Assembly (NCBI GenBank): GCA_003508835.1
Contig: PUFA01000170.1
Location: 1,488,001-1,552,000, forward strand
Source: Eonycteris spelaea
Lineage: Eukaryota; Chordata; Mammalia; Chiroptera; Pteropodidae
Reading direction: 5' to 3'
DNA: 64,000 bases
Part shown: positions 25,301 through 35,869 of the stretch, one piece after another
Layout: every line of letters begins with the position of its first letter
Position numbering within the stretch: the first letter of the stretch is position 1
Program-made: the position numbers and the translations under genes
The notes under the pieces: generated by a model
Seen by the model: only the letters and a program-made list of their open reading frames with translations
What the model was told of the DNA's origin: nothing
The model's database searches: none

Positions 25301-25515
25301 TCTCAACGGGCTAGTGTGGGACTAGCCCATTTTGTGTCTCTGCCCCTCCTACCAGTCTCATTGTGGCTTCTCCTGAATGTTATTAGTTGTAGGACTTCTG
25401 TTCAGCTAGACTTCAGGCAATTATCTATGATCGTTCTGTAGTTTTGTTGTAATTTTGAGGTGGTCGTGGGAGGAGGCAAACATAGCATTTACCTACTCTG
25501 CCATCTTGGCCAGAA
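22345..25515 (-). mobile_element. Long L1 with intact 5' end, ORF2 centre deleted
   Basis: Minus-strand LINE-1. From its 5' end: GGCCAAGATGGCAGAGTAGG near 25512-25493 is the typical L1 start and holds a YY1-type CAAGATGGC site; a GC-richer 5' UTR runs to about 24090; degenerate ORF1 lies at about 23230-24080; ORF2 begins near 23193 (MAITIYLLTITFNVRGLNAP, lightly damaged). ORF2 continues past the point where the other two long copies break and then jumps, near 22885, to the C-terminal part (MEYYSALKRNT and TTWMDLQGIML-like residues within 22597-22824) and the 3' UTR. Long plus-strand open frames at 24316-24908 are antisense to the 5' UTR. Confidence 0.8.
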
Positions 25516-25516
25516 G

Positions 25517-26065
25517 CTCTCTTTCAGCAATGTTTGTAGTTTTCATTGTACGTCTTTTACTTCCTTGGTTAATTCGTAAGTAATCTTTTTTATTATAAAT
25601 GGAATTGTTTTGTAATTTCCTTTTAGGATTATCTATTGTTAGTGTATAAAATGCAACTCATTTTTGTGCAATGACTTTGTATCCTACTACTTTGCTGAAT
25701 TTGTTTATTCTTACATGTGTTTTTGTGGAATCTCTAGGTTTTTCTACTATAAGACATATCATCTATGCTTCTTTTTTTTGGATGCCTATTTTCTTTCTTT
25801 CATTTTTCTTTCTTTCTTTTACCTCCCCCCCTTTTCCCTAACTGTTCTGCCTAGTGGTATGTTGAACAAAAGTGCTGAGAGTGGCATCCTTGCCTTGTTC
25901 TTGAGCTTAGAGGAAAAGCTTTCAGTCTTTCACCATTTAATATTTGTTGTGGGTTTTTTTTACATATGGCTTTTATTTGTTGAGGTAGTTTCCTTCTATT
26001 TCGAGTTTATTGAGTATCTTTTCATGAAACAGTGTTGAATGCTGTCAAATGTGTATTTCCTTTTT
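25517..26065 (-). mobile_element. Old L1 ORF2 fragment (reverse transcriptase region)
   Basis: Minus-strand L1 ORF2. TTTCAGCAATGTTTGTAG, CTACTTTGCTGAATTTGTTT, GTATGTTGAACAAAAGTGCT, GGCATCCTTGCCTTGTTC and GGAAAAGCTTTCAGTCTTTC are the reverse complement of the reverse-transcriptase portion of ORF2, in order. Diverged and non-coding. The 124-codon plus-strand frame at 25664-26038 is its antisense shadow. Confidence 0.75.
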
Positions 26066-28795
26066 TCTTTTGAAATTTCACAGGAAAGCTAAGGAATTTG
26101 AATGTGCTTTATCTCATAGCAGTGTGATAAGCCCATAAGACTATGACTAGTATGGTGCTAATCATGCTACATTTATTGTCTTTTCAAAAGCAGTACTCTT
26201 CTTATTGTTAATTATAGTTAGGTTTTTCAATTTTCTCAGTTATGAATAGGATTGGATAGGAAAACTGATTTCATGCATCTTTTGCACAGCTCAAAATGGT
26301 GGGAAAAAACCATCTCAAAGCAAAGCTTTTACAATGGAAGAATGCCCACTACCTAGAACTAGAAATTGTTACCTATTGTATAGCAAACTCTTTATAAAAT
26401 GTCTTTGGAGGGAATCAAAGAACAAAGGTATATACCTTGCCCTTTCTCCACTCTCTTTTCCCCAAGAGAGACTGCATCAATTTCAGTAATTTTCATACAA
26501 TTAATTTACTGTGAAGTACAAATATGAAAGTATTCTGAAAATAGTGCCAAAGTGAGCAGTTGTGCCATTTGACTCAGTATTGTTGAACTGAAATATTTAG
26601 ATTTTGGTACTAAAAGAGGACTGTATTCTTTATCATCATATCACTGTTGGCTTTTTCTTGTTTTAAAGCTATGCAGACTCATGCATTATTCAATTCTCAA
26701 AAGTTAAGTTGGTAGATTGTCTGAGGGTAGCTGGTTAAACACTAATACAAAGTGGAACTGAACATAGAGGTACTCTGACTAACTCCTCAGAGTAAGTCTT
26801 TATTTTATACAGAGCATCCCATAGTGAATTGTATGAAAATAAAATTAGTTGAACTATAATTTATGAGTGATACTTGCTATATAGATTCTCAGTTTGATGA
26901 CCAACACTACCAAATTTACCAGAACACTTGACTGAAGTATTTTACTGCCGATCAAGTAAACTCAGAGGAAAGGTCAAGAGTATAACTACAAAGGCCAATC
27001 TATTTTAATTGCCTACAGTTTAAAAAAAGCCCTCTTCTCAATTTACAATGACTGGGGATTATTTTTCTGCTTACACAGTGATAAAGAGGTTGCATATTAT
27101 GAATACAGCATAGCGGATAATCAGCAAAACTTTAAAGTTAAAGCAAATTAATCAGCACTTTGGAGTTTATGCCATGAACATAGGTTACATATTCTGTCAA
27201 GGCAATGATTGCTTCTTTGTTTACACAGAAAAATACTGATAAGCTTTCATTTTCCATTTTTTGAAAAAATATTTTACTGGAAATAATTTATGTAGAGATT
27301 CAAACATTGTAGAATTACATTTTTAAAATATCTGAGGCTTAAATTTGATAATAATGATATTTTTCAGTAAAAATATATGAAAAATACACTAAATTTAGAA
27401 CAGATTCAATATTTAGCCTTTGAACTGATTTTGTGAACATGCTATAATTCATTTAATATATTCTCTAGGACTCATCTTGCATCTTTCTTCTTCTCAAGGC
27501 TTATTGATTCCTTCCTATTTTAAAATAAAATTTTAACATTTATGATGTGTTGGCATGCTTTCTAAGAGAAAACCTGCATTAGGAATAGAAACCACAGTAA
27601 GGTGCTATCCATATTTTAGAAATCAGAGGAATTTCTGCTAGACACAGTGTGATGACACTGCATTTCAGGAAGACTTGCAGAGGGGTGGCTCTTGGGGAAC
27701 CAAATTCATAAAATAGCTGCTTTCTGAGCAGTAAATCAAGGAAGCACGGGCATGCCCTCACTGACAAGCCCTCGCTCATTATGCAGAGAGGCATCAGATG
27801 GTGATGGGGAATGAAGCCTTGAGGGATGTTGAGACTCCCAGCAGGTCTCCCCAACAGAACGAATCCTGGGAGACCTTTGCGGGCCCAAGAATATAGGAGT
27901 TCTGATCCTTAGTTCATTGTTGGCATTGCTACATAATGCTCCTGTTAGGAGTGGGTCATCCACTGTGAATCAGGCAGTGATTCAAGTAAGTTTAAGAATT
28001 ACAGTGATTCTCTCTACTAATTGCAGACTCGGCCCCAGGGACTCCCACCATCACTCTCGAAACTGTAACACTTAGTGTCTAGCCTCCCAGGTATCTTGTA
28101 TCCCAGGTCTCTCGTATTCATATATTTTAAATGGACACAAGATACTATGAGCTTGACCAAAATGGAATTTCTCAACAAAGAAATATTTAGGAAATAATGT
28201 TATATATTAGTGAAATAATGTGATATTACGTATGAATATTGGGGAACCAATTCATATTTCATATATGTATTTTCCAAACTTTTCTATATTGGAAATGAAT
28301 ATAGACTATATGACTTATTCATATAGTTAAATAGTCATATAGTCAAATTTACCAAAAGTTGCATCAGCTCTTGTTGATAAAGTTCATTGACACTTAATTA
28401 CTTAGTTGGGAACCTAATATTTGTTGGGAACCTACTCAGTGCAAGGCATCCTAATTATATCTTGTGATGATCTAATTGTCTTATAAAAGCAAATTTTTTA
28501 AAATCAAAATTATAGAAGTACAGGATTAATTTTCCTACAAAGAATAAGTGAATTATGGGATGTCATGACGTCTACAAGTTTGATGGTCATGTTTTGTTAG
28601 CCAGTACCTAGAGGAGTACTTAAACTTATGTAGGTCAGTTGCATTTTATTTGACAGCTTAAGCACAGATCAAGTTGTTCCCTTAATTCTTGGTGCTCAAG
28701 AGGCAGAATGTGATGTTAACTGTCCTTCATTACTCTAGGCTTAGAGAAATTTCTCGTAAAAGTAGTTTATTCATCTGCTAAATTAAACTTGCAAT
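26066..28795. other. Intergenic, no gene recognised
   Basis: Mostly unique A/T-rich sequence. No exon, RNA gene or clear transposon. The part at about 27580-28100 is less A/T-rich and lacks a repeat match I recognise. An inverted repeat lies at 28304-28344. Confidence 0.5.
28304..28344. repeat. 11-bp perfect inverted repeat
   Basis: GACTATATGAC at 28304-28314 and its exact reverse complement GTCATATAGTC at 28334-28344, separated by 19 A/T-rich bases. Potential hairpin. No known function. Confidence 0.85.
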
Positions 28796-28799
28796 ATCG

Positions 28800-29010
28800 T
28801 GATAATGTTTGATACTTACATAGTACTTTACAGATTTTGATTCTGAAATATTTGATTTCAATTCATCTTGACAACAATTTTGTGAAGAAAAGATAGTTAC
28901 CGACTCTATGTTATAAAGAGAAGAATGAGGCCCTGAAATATAAGTGATTTGAGAATATAGTCTGGCTAGTCAGTGGTAGAGGTGGACTAATTTCTAGGTT
29001 TTTCTGATTT
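28800..29010 (-). repeat. MIR SINE
   Basis: Reverse-complement MIR order: CATAGTACTTTACAGATT, GAGAAGAATGAGGCCCTGAA, AGTCAGTGGTAGAGGTGG. Diverged. Confidence 0.55.
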
Positions 29011-30040
29011 CTAGGTGTGGCCACAAGGTAATCTATCACTCTCTGATAGATTATGCCATTCAACTAATTTTTTGTAGAATAAAACAGCACAGTTTTAGAG
29101 ATGGCATGGATCTCACCCAGGTTGGCATATAAGTAAGGATGAAATCTGATTGAGTGAAATATGGTAACAATAGCCTTAATTACAATACTGTTAGTCAAAT
29201 GACAGCATCTTTGTTCTTGGGGTTGGAGTTGGACCACAGTAGTAGATACAGACAGCATCTATAGTGAAAAGGTGGGGAAGGGTCTACAAGGACAGCACAA
29301 TATTAGAGTCCCAGAAGCCATTTGGTCTAGGATTCTTTGCCAGGCTCCAGTCTTAGTTGCAGAAGTGAAACACAAATCAGGACCGGGGTAGCTGCTCAGC
29401 CTAAAAGAGTGGAAACACAGGGAGAATTGGGCACAGTGTTTTTGGAGAGAGAACGCTGCTATTTAATGGACTGGGAAATGTCACCCCAGAAATGAAATGT
29501 ATAGAAAACAGGCTAATCCTAGACCCTTTAATATAGTCTAGGCATGATTCTCATTGGCAGGACTCAATCTGCTGATCAACTGTCTTTAGTCCTCTCTTGC
29601 TGGACAGAACACGATGGGCAGGTACAAGCAACAGTGCTCCTTTGGCACTTCAGCACGTGGTTCAGCTTATAAGGTGTGTGCTTTACCTGAGGCACTTAAG
29701 TGAGGTGATCTACTCACATAAGTCCACAAATTTAGAACTGTGAAGTTTCTACTCATTACCTATGTAAAATAGGTGCTGCTACTGCATTTTGTAATAACCC
29801 TGCGTGTATTTTCATGCACTGTTGCCAGGTGAGCACATATGGCTTTATCAGTTCTAGGACTCTCCTAAAAATAGCCAGGTATTCTCATGATAGGGTTATG
29901 TTAATAAATTTGATTAGCATAAAGCAAACATTAATTCAGTGACTCATGTAAAGGTAAAAACTGTTTCCTCATGCCACCAATTTCCTAAACTTGTTTCTTT
30001 GGCTGAACGAATATGTGGAGAGTTTCTATTTGGGTTCCCT
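29011..30040. other. Intergenic, no gene recognised
   Basis: No coding or RNA gene seen. A 9-bp perfect hairpin, AATCTATCA at 29030-29038 and TGATAGATT at 29044-29052, lies at the left edge. Confidence 0.5.
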
Positions 30041-30044
30041 GGAT

Positions 30045-30235
30045 GCTGTGTTAAGCAGGAGTCCATTAGTACTTTGCTATTCAAAGTGTGAGCTAAGGGC
30101 CAGCAGTGCAGGCATCACCTGGGAGCTTACTAGAAATGCAGACTCTCAACCTAACACCAGACCTACTAAGTCAGAGTGCATTTTAAAAAGATCCCCAGGT
30201 GATCTGTAGGCACATTCAACTTTGAGAAGCGCTAG
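30045..30235 (+). mobile_element. MER5-type hAT MITE
   Basis: Non-autonomous hAT-Charlie relic of the MER5 group: CAAAGTGTGAGCTAAGGGCC, GCATCACCTGGGAGCTTACT, AGAAATGCAGACTCTCAACC, CCCAGGTGATCTGTAGGCAC and TTTGAGAAGCGCTAG near the right end match its ordered consensus. Confidence 0.8.
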
Positions 30236-32210
30236 TCATGCCTTTGTTCCTCTAGTTCATGCCTTCCAAACCTCTATTTCCCACTTTTCTGAAACCTACT
30301 GGCTGCCAGCTTAGCCAATTCAGTTGGGTGCATTTTAAACTCTAAAACCTGTAACTGTGTGACTAAGCTGTCTCTCTCTAATTCTGTTAGAGAAGGGCTT
30401 CTTTTTTTCTTAGTATCCCCCATTTTTGTTTAACCTCTTTCTCTTTATGATTTTTGTTTTTGGAAGCCAAATATCACCTCTAGCTTTCAGGGAACGTATT
30501 TTTTTTTTTCTGATTAACTTAAAGACTGTTCCCACATATCCCCCCTCAACAACATTGAGGTACTGAGGTTATGCTTGTTGTTGAATTCTATCATAAAGGT
30601 GAATTGCCATTAATTTCAATATTGCATATTTTTAGGTAGTTTTTAAAAATAAAACCACCAAAAGGACAACTTGGTAGCTTTCTCAGCTATGTTCAACTTT
30701 TTGTTTTGTTTGAATTTTCACAACTTTATAGAAACCTTAGCCCTCATCCCTCCCAGCTGTAACTGTATTTTCTGTGTCTTAGCCACAAGTCTTCTGTTAT
30801 TTTATTCTATAACTCTAAACCAATTAAGAGAAAAGCCTTTATTGGACATTTGTTCCTCTCTGCTCTAGTTTCTATTTTTTTCCATCTTTGCTATAAAAGG
30901 AAAACCCCTCATGGAACATATCTCCATTTTGAAAAATAAGTATTTATGTATGTACTGTTATAGCTTATATATCACATTTAGAATATTCTCTGTAAGTTAC
31001 ACTTAAACCTTTTTAGTTGATAAGTGCCAATAACATTATGGTTTGTTTCATAAGACCCCTCTTCAGTTTGAAACCAAATTCTCCATTTCTTTCTTTGCTC
31101 TTAAAACCACACAGGATGATGAAGAAATAATGTGAGAGAAGTCTGTTGAGATATACTCACAACAAGCTAGTCTACATATTATTAATAGAATGACACATAG
31201 AATTTTGTGGTATAAGAAGCGAGATTGTCTAAAAGTGACCCCAAGAACTCATTCTTGTTACCTGAACCAGTGGATCATCCGGAATCAGGAATTACCCTTC
31301 AACTTGGGAGAAGCCACACTTGAGCTCAGCTTTCTATTCTTTATGGCATTATTTTACCCACTTGCAGGAACTGCAATTTTCTATAGTCTCTGGTGTCCTC
31401 GTATTTCACAGTCATTTCCCCTAAATAAATAGCATGCAATCTAGATTGTCTAACATTCAAGTTGTGTGCTTATCTCTTCTAGTAAGGTTCCTGTCATGCT
31501 TGCTCTGTAAGAAATGAGAGCATCAGTAGGCTGAGTCTTTTCCCTGGTGTATTGGACGAAGTGTCCATCAAATAGCCCAGACTTCTGCATACTTCCAGAA
31601 AAAATGGGAGAGTCAAAAGACCTCTGACTTTTCTTGTTGCTGACTCTTTGAGTTTTCTTGATAAAGCCTATTTTTTAACCTTTACAATATGATATTGTAA
31701 AATTCATCCTGAGCATGGGTGAACCTCAGATGGTTACCACAAAGGAACCCATCTTGCATGACATATTTATGGATGATAATCAGAGTTTTGCTCTGCATAC
31801 CCTGCTTTGGGACAGTTCATATCTCAGTTTGCATATTTGTAACAAAAATCAAAGTCACTGGCCACATTCATATTTGGCCTTGGATAAAATGTCCTTCTAT
31901 ATATGTTTTCTAACTCGTACATCTGTCTTCTCACCTATCTGTCTCCTTTAGTTACTTCTCTCCTCACCCAGCTAAGATTTCATTATTTTTGCTCAATAAT
32001 ACTGTTGCAAGTACCCTAAACTCCTTTACTCTTCTGTCTTCATTGTGGCTTCTATATGCCATCTGACATCATTAACCTCTTCCTTCTTGAAATATTTTTC
32101 TCTCGCTTCCGACAACTTAATATTCTCATCATTTTCCTTTTATTTCTCAGATTGTTCCCCAACTCCCTACCTTCCCTTCGCTCCCTCCCTCCTCTCTCCA
32201 TTCTCTTTCT
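30236..32210. other. Intergenic, no gene recognised
   Basis: Unique or unclassifiable sequence, T-rich in places. No exon, RNA gene or transposon recognised. Short open frames at 30671, 31190 and 31715 lack coding character. Confidence 0.5.
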
Positions 32211-32211
32211 T

Positions 32212-32560
32212 TCTTTTTAATTAAATTTAATGGTGTGACATTGATTAATAAAATTATACAGGTTTCAGTATATAATTATTTGTCACCTGTGTATTGCATT
32301 GCGCATTCACCACCCAAAGTTAAATATCTTTCTGTCACTATATATTTGACCCCCTTTACTCTTATCTATCTCCCCCCTCCCCCCTTGTCTTTTGTAACCA
32401 CTAAACTGTTGTCTGTGTCCATGAGTCTCTGTTTATTTGTCTTGTTCATTTATTGCTTTCAGTTTTATATCCCACATATAAGTGAATCGTATGGTTTTGA
32501 GTATGATCATCTCAAGATCCATCCATGTTCTTGCAAATGGCAGTATTTCATCTTATGGTT
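32212..32560 (-). mobile_element. L1 3' end (bat-type 3' UTR)
   Basis: Minus-strand copy of the L1 3' end seen at 848-1289. TTAATTAAATTTAATGGTGT, GACATTGATTAATAAAATTA, ACAGGTTTCAGTATATAA and TTCACCACCCAAAGTTAA lead into ORF2 3' sequence near CATCTCAAGATCCATCCATG. A C/T-rich stretch precedes it. Confidence 0.75.
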
Positions 32561-32959
32561 GAATCTTTCCCTTTCCCTCTCACTCTCTTTCCCCACCCCT
32601 TCTTTCCGTCCTTTGCAGGTACATCTTTTACCACATGACAATTAAATGTTGATATTCTCTTCTTACTTTTCTCCCTTTCTGGGGAATCTCATCTATATCC
32701 AGGGCTTTAATTTCCATTTTTATATGTTTGTTTCCAGCTGTGGTGAACTGGCTTCAGTATGGTGAACAGGCCAACCCTCCCACCACAGCAACAAAAAAAG
32801 CTAGAGACAATAGTTTATCCATAGCTTGTGAGTCTTTATCTCCACATGATAGCCTTCTCTTTTAGAGGGGAAAGAAATCTACTTTTGGCTCTGTTTTGAA
32901 GTGAAAAATTAATTTTAATCGGAATAATACAGATAAAGATGAAAATAATAGTCCTTAAA

Positions 32960-33330
32960 CTGGACTAGAAAGGCTTATGTGATCTACCTCCACTCCTACC
33001 TCTCACACCTGTCTTTCTCCCCAACCTCGTCCTACATCATGGTCCTTCTTATATTCCTATGCGAGGCAACTAGCGATGGAAGAGTCCCTTTTCTTTACCA
33101 TGCTTCACCAAGGCTTTTTCACTCATTTTCTTTGCCTAGAATGCTCCACTCACCTGCCTCTCCCCATTTAACTCATCCTTTATTTCTCAACTCAAGCGGA
33201 GTTCCTCAGGGAGCCTTCCCTGCCATTCTTGACCAGCTCTAGTCCCTTATTATGGCAGCCTTTAAAGGCCTTTATACATCTCCTTTATACTGCATAGCAC
33301 AGTAGCAGTTCACATTTACTTGTGTGATTA
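32960..33330 (+). repeat. LINE-2 fragment
   Basis: Plus-strand L2: CTTTGCCTAGAATGCTCC, TTTATTTCTCAACTCAAGC, GGGAGCCTTCCCTGCCATTC and CTTTATACTGCATAGCACAG follow L2 3' consensus order. The 87-codon frame at 32979-33242 is the decayed L2 ORF region. Confidence 0.7.
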
Positions 33331-33344
33331 GTGAGGCAGCAGAG

Positions 33345-33565
33345 TAGAATTGGGGGCTTAAGAGCAGGGATTTTGGAGCCGAGACTGCTTGGCTTGGAAT
33401 CCGGGCTCTTAAATTTTTGGTGCCTCAGTTTCCTCTTCTTGAAAATGGAGATAGTAATAGAACTTACCTTTGAGGGTCGCTGTGAGTCTTAAATGATTTA
33501 GTGTAAATACAATGCTCAGAATGGTGCCGAGAGCATAGTAAGCGCTATGTAAATGTTGGCTGTAA
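33345..33565 (+). repeat. MIR SINE, near full length
   Basis: Plus-strand MIR: GCTTAAGAGCAGGGATTTTG, GGAATCCGGGCTCTTAAA, GCCTCAGTTTCCTCTTCTTG, AAAATGGAGATAGTAATAG and AGCATAGTAAGCGCTATGTA. Confidence 0.85.
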
Positions 33566-33578
33566 TTTTTAAAAATTT

Positions 33579-33585
33579 AATTATC
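33579..33585 (+). repeat. Target duplication of the 5S-headed retroposon, left
   Basis: AATTATC, repeated at 33790-33796 right after the polyA run. Confidence 0.65.
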
Positions 33586-33789
33586 CTATGGCCATGCCAC
33601 CCTGAACAAGCCTGATCCCGTCTGATCTCAGAAGCTAAGCAGGGTCGGGCCTGGTTAGTACTAGGATGGGAGACCACCTAGAAAGACAAGGTGCTGTAGG
33701 CCTAAAAAATAAAAATATGGGATTGTAAGCTGACAAGGTCCTTGGAATCTGTGAAGTCAATCAAAGGTTGCCTTACCTAAAAAAAAAAA
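33586..33789 (+). mobile_element. 5S rRNA-headed retroposon (SINE-like)
   Basis: 33586-33703 is 5S rRNA from its third base to its 3' end. The internal promoter is nearly intact: AGAAGCTAAGCAGGGTCGGG and TGGTTAGTACTAGGATGGGA, then GTGCTGTAGGCCT. By eye about 17 positions differ from mammalian 5S, many as CpG decay. It is followed not by a T-run terminator but by about 75 bp of unrelated body (33704-33778) and a run of 13 A. AATATC-type target copies (AATTATC) flank the whole unit, so head, body and tail moved together. 5S-derived SINEs are documented in fruit bats, zebrafish and springhare. It could be a member of the bat family or a single read-through retrocopy. It is not a working 5S gene. 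Confidence 0.75.
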
Positions 33790-33796
33790 AATTATC

Positions 33797-34560
33797 ATTC
33801 ATCTCTCCCCAAATGTTTGCTCACTATTTTTTTTCTTAGTGCCAACACAGTTCATGACACATAGTAGGCATGTACTAATTTTCATAAATTAATGAAATTA
33901 ATGTATAAATTAAAGGTCTTGGGGAAAAATGTTTTATAAATACAAAGCATATTAAAAAGAACTACAGAACATTTATGTAGATGAACAAGTAGAAACTCTA
34001 TATCTTGTTATAAAAATGATTCTAGTCATTCACTATTTTCACCCACACAACCTATGCTAAGAGGAAAATAGGTAATTTCCTAATTTTACAGAAATTCAAA
34101 CAATATTTTATTTTGGTTGAGTTAATTATAATAGAATTGGTAAAGTCAGGTTCTTTGAGTTGCAATACTATAAATTTGAAGAATATATTTATATTCAAAT
34201 TCTTGTATGAAATAAGTAGATACAATTTTTTATAACAGCTAAAACAAACATCTTAGTTTTGGAGATTAAAGATTACATAACAATGAATCATTTTAGTTTT
34301 AAAATATCACAGTATCTTGTAAACAAACTCGCAAGGACTTAAATTTTTGATAACAAGATACCAAATAAATATAAAGCTGACAAGCAAACTTGCCTCTGAA
34401 CATGCATGTGAGAATATTTATTTACCACTGGGGTCTCTGGGTTCTTTGAATTCCTATAAATCATTAGACAATAATTTGAGAAATAACCCTGATACATGAG
34501 CAATGATAATTCAATGCAAAAAATCTAAAGCCTTGAAGAGATATTGATAAAGTAGTATGT
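33797..34560. other. Intergenic, no gene recognised
   Basis: A/T-rich sequence with no recognisable gene or transposon. Confidence 0.5.
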
Positions 34561-34564
34561 TGCC

Positions 34565-34920
34565 AATTTGTATTAGTCAGCTCACACCCATGGACAGGGT
34601 GGCTTAAACAACATAATATATTTCTCACAGTTATGGAGTCTGGGAGGTCTAAGATCAAGGCATCAACTGATTTTATTCCCGGTAAGATCTCCCTTCCCGG
34701 GTTGGAGAAGGCTCTTATGATCGTAAATCTTTCCTTAGGCCATTGGCTTTTCCTGCCTTATATGAAAGTTTGGTAAGGGTGAGGTGTGACATTAGGAAAG
34801 TGGTCATTTGACCCTTTTGGGGATGTTTTAAATTCAGTAGTATGGCAGGGGTGGAATGATGACATTTGTTGTTTGACTACCCTACCTTTTTGATAGTCTC
34901 ACTATTCAAATAATGAGGTA
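34565..34920 (-). mobile_element. MaLR-type (MLT1-like) LTR fragment
   Basis: Minus-strand mammalian-apparent LTR: GTATTAGTCAGCTCACACCC, GTGGCTTAAACAACATAATA, TTTCTCACAGTTATGGAGTC and GGGAGGTCTAAGATCAAGGC match the reverse-complement 3' part of MLT1-like LTRs. The left edge (U5 end) is clear and the rest decays. Confidence 0.7.
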
Positions 34921-34924
34921 CTCT

Positions 34925-35300
34925 TGAGGGCGTCCCGTCACATCAGCACACTCAGGTGAGTGAGAAAGCGGGTCAAGAAGGACCTGGTGGAGCTGTACCC
35001 AGTGCCATAGCCCAGCGCTATCGCCAGTCAGTGGGCTGGAGCCTCTGAAGGCTTGCCCTGGCGAAAACTTATCCTGAGAAATTGGGAGGAAACAATAGAT
35101 GTGGTTTAATGAACAATGATGAAATAGAAAAAAAGCTTTTCTAAATGATCAACAAGAAAAAGAAAACATATCAAGTATATTGAAGACACATCTCGACTAT
35201 CTTTCTAGTTTCCACATAGAAAATGATATAAAAAATGTATTTTCATGTGAAAAGGTGATTAGGAGTATCCAGCCAGAAAGTGTCTTAAAAAAACTGACAT
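34925..35300 (+). pseudogene. Unidentified pseudogene or decayed coding exon
   Basis: The stretch 35138-35299 gives an open frame of about 54 codons, starting NDQQEKENISS and ending SIQPESVLKKLT before a TAA. Composition is typical of a globular or coiled cytosolic protein. Upstream frames (for example LALAKTYPEKLGGN and MNNDEIEKKLF near 35057-35143) also read as protein but need frameshifts to join. AATAAA occurs near 35347. This fits a processed pseudogene whose parent I cannot name, or a decayed exon. A strong GTGAGT donor-like site at 34956 is also present. Confidence 0.35.
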
Positions 35301-35865
35301 AAATATAATGGAAAATAGGAATATCTAAATCTTGATTCATTTTAGCAATAAAGTAATATTAACCATGAATAAATAAACTTTTAAACAAATTTAAAAATAT
35401 TAGGTTGTCAACCTAAAAAAATCTGTGAAAGATACATAGTTTTTCAAATTTCGTTTGATGGTACACAAGCAAAAACATTTGGAGACAATTGATGTAGACA
35501 AATAAATATGGAAGGCTGTATAAATCAATTGTGTAACTCCTTTAAGGGTGTCACCATCTATTTTTGACTGTCCCCTTGGCAGATCAGCAGACAGCTGTGT
35601 CAAGTGGATGGAGGCTGCCTGAGGGTATAGAAGAACACTGTGTTGACCCACTTATTTTCAGTTCTGAAAATTTCTTTTCAAACCTCATTATTTAAAACCC
35701 ATAATGATGTCTAAAAAACATTTTATAGTTTGGGGTAGAATAGCTCCCATTAGTGCTATACTACAGAGAGCACGGGAAGCTACAGGCTTGTATTGGCGGT
35801 TCTGGTTCATTTCCCTCCTCTTGCTTGCCCAGGAATCCTTGTGTACTTATCACTGGTCGGGATGA
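35301..35865. other. Intergenic, no gene recognised
   Basis: No repeat or gene recognised. The 83-codon minus-strand frame at 35400-35651 has no domain I recognise. Confidence 0.4.
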
Positions 35866-35869
35866 AGTC

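Noticed and set aside
25664..26038. 124-codon hydrophobic plus-strand frame
   Set aside because: Antisense shadow of an L1 ORF2 fragment. The F/L-rich composition comes from T-rich DNA.
32979..33242. 87-codon plus-strand frame as a small gene
   Set aside because: It coincides with LINE-2 3' sequence.
33586..33703. Functional 5S rRNA gene
   Set aside because: About 17 changes from the consensus, no T-run terminator, and a body plus polyA with target duplications: a retroposon.
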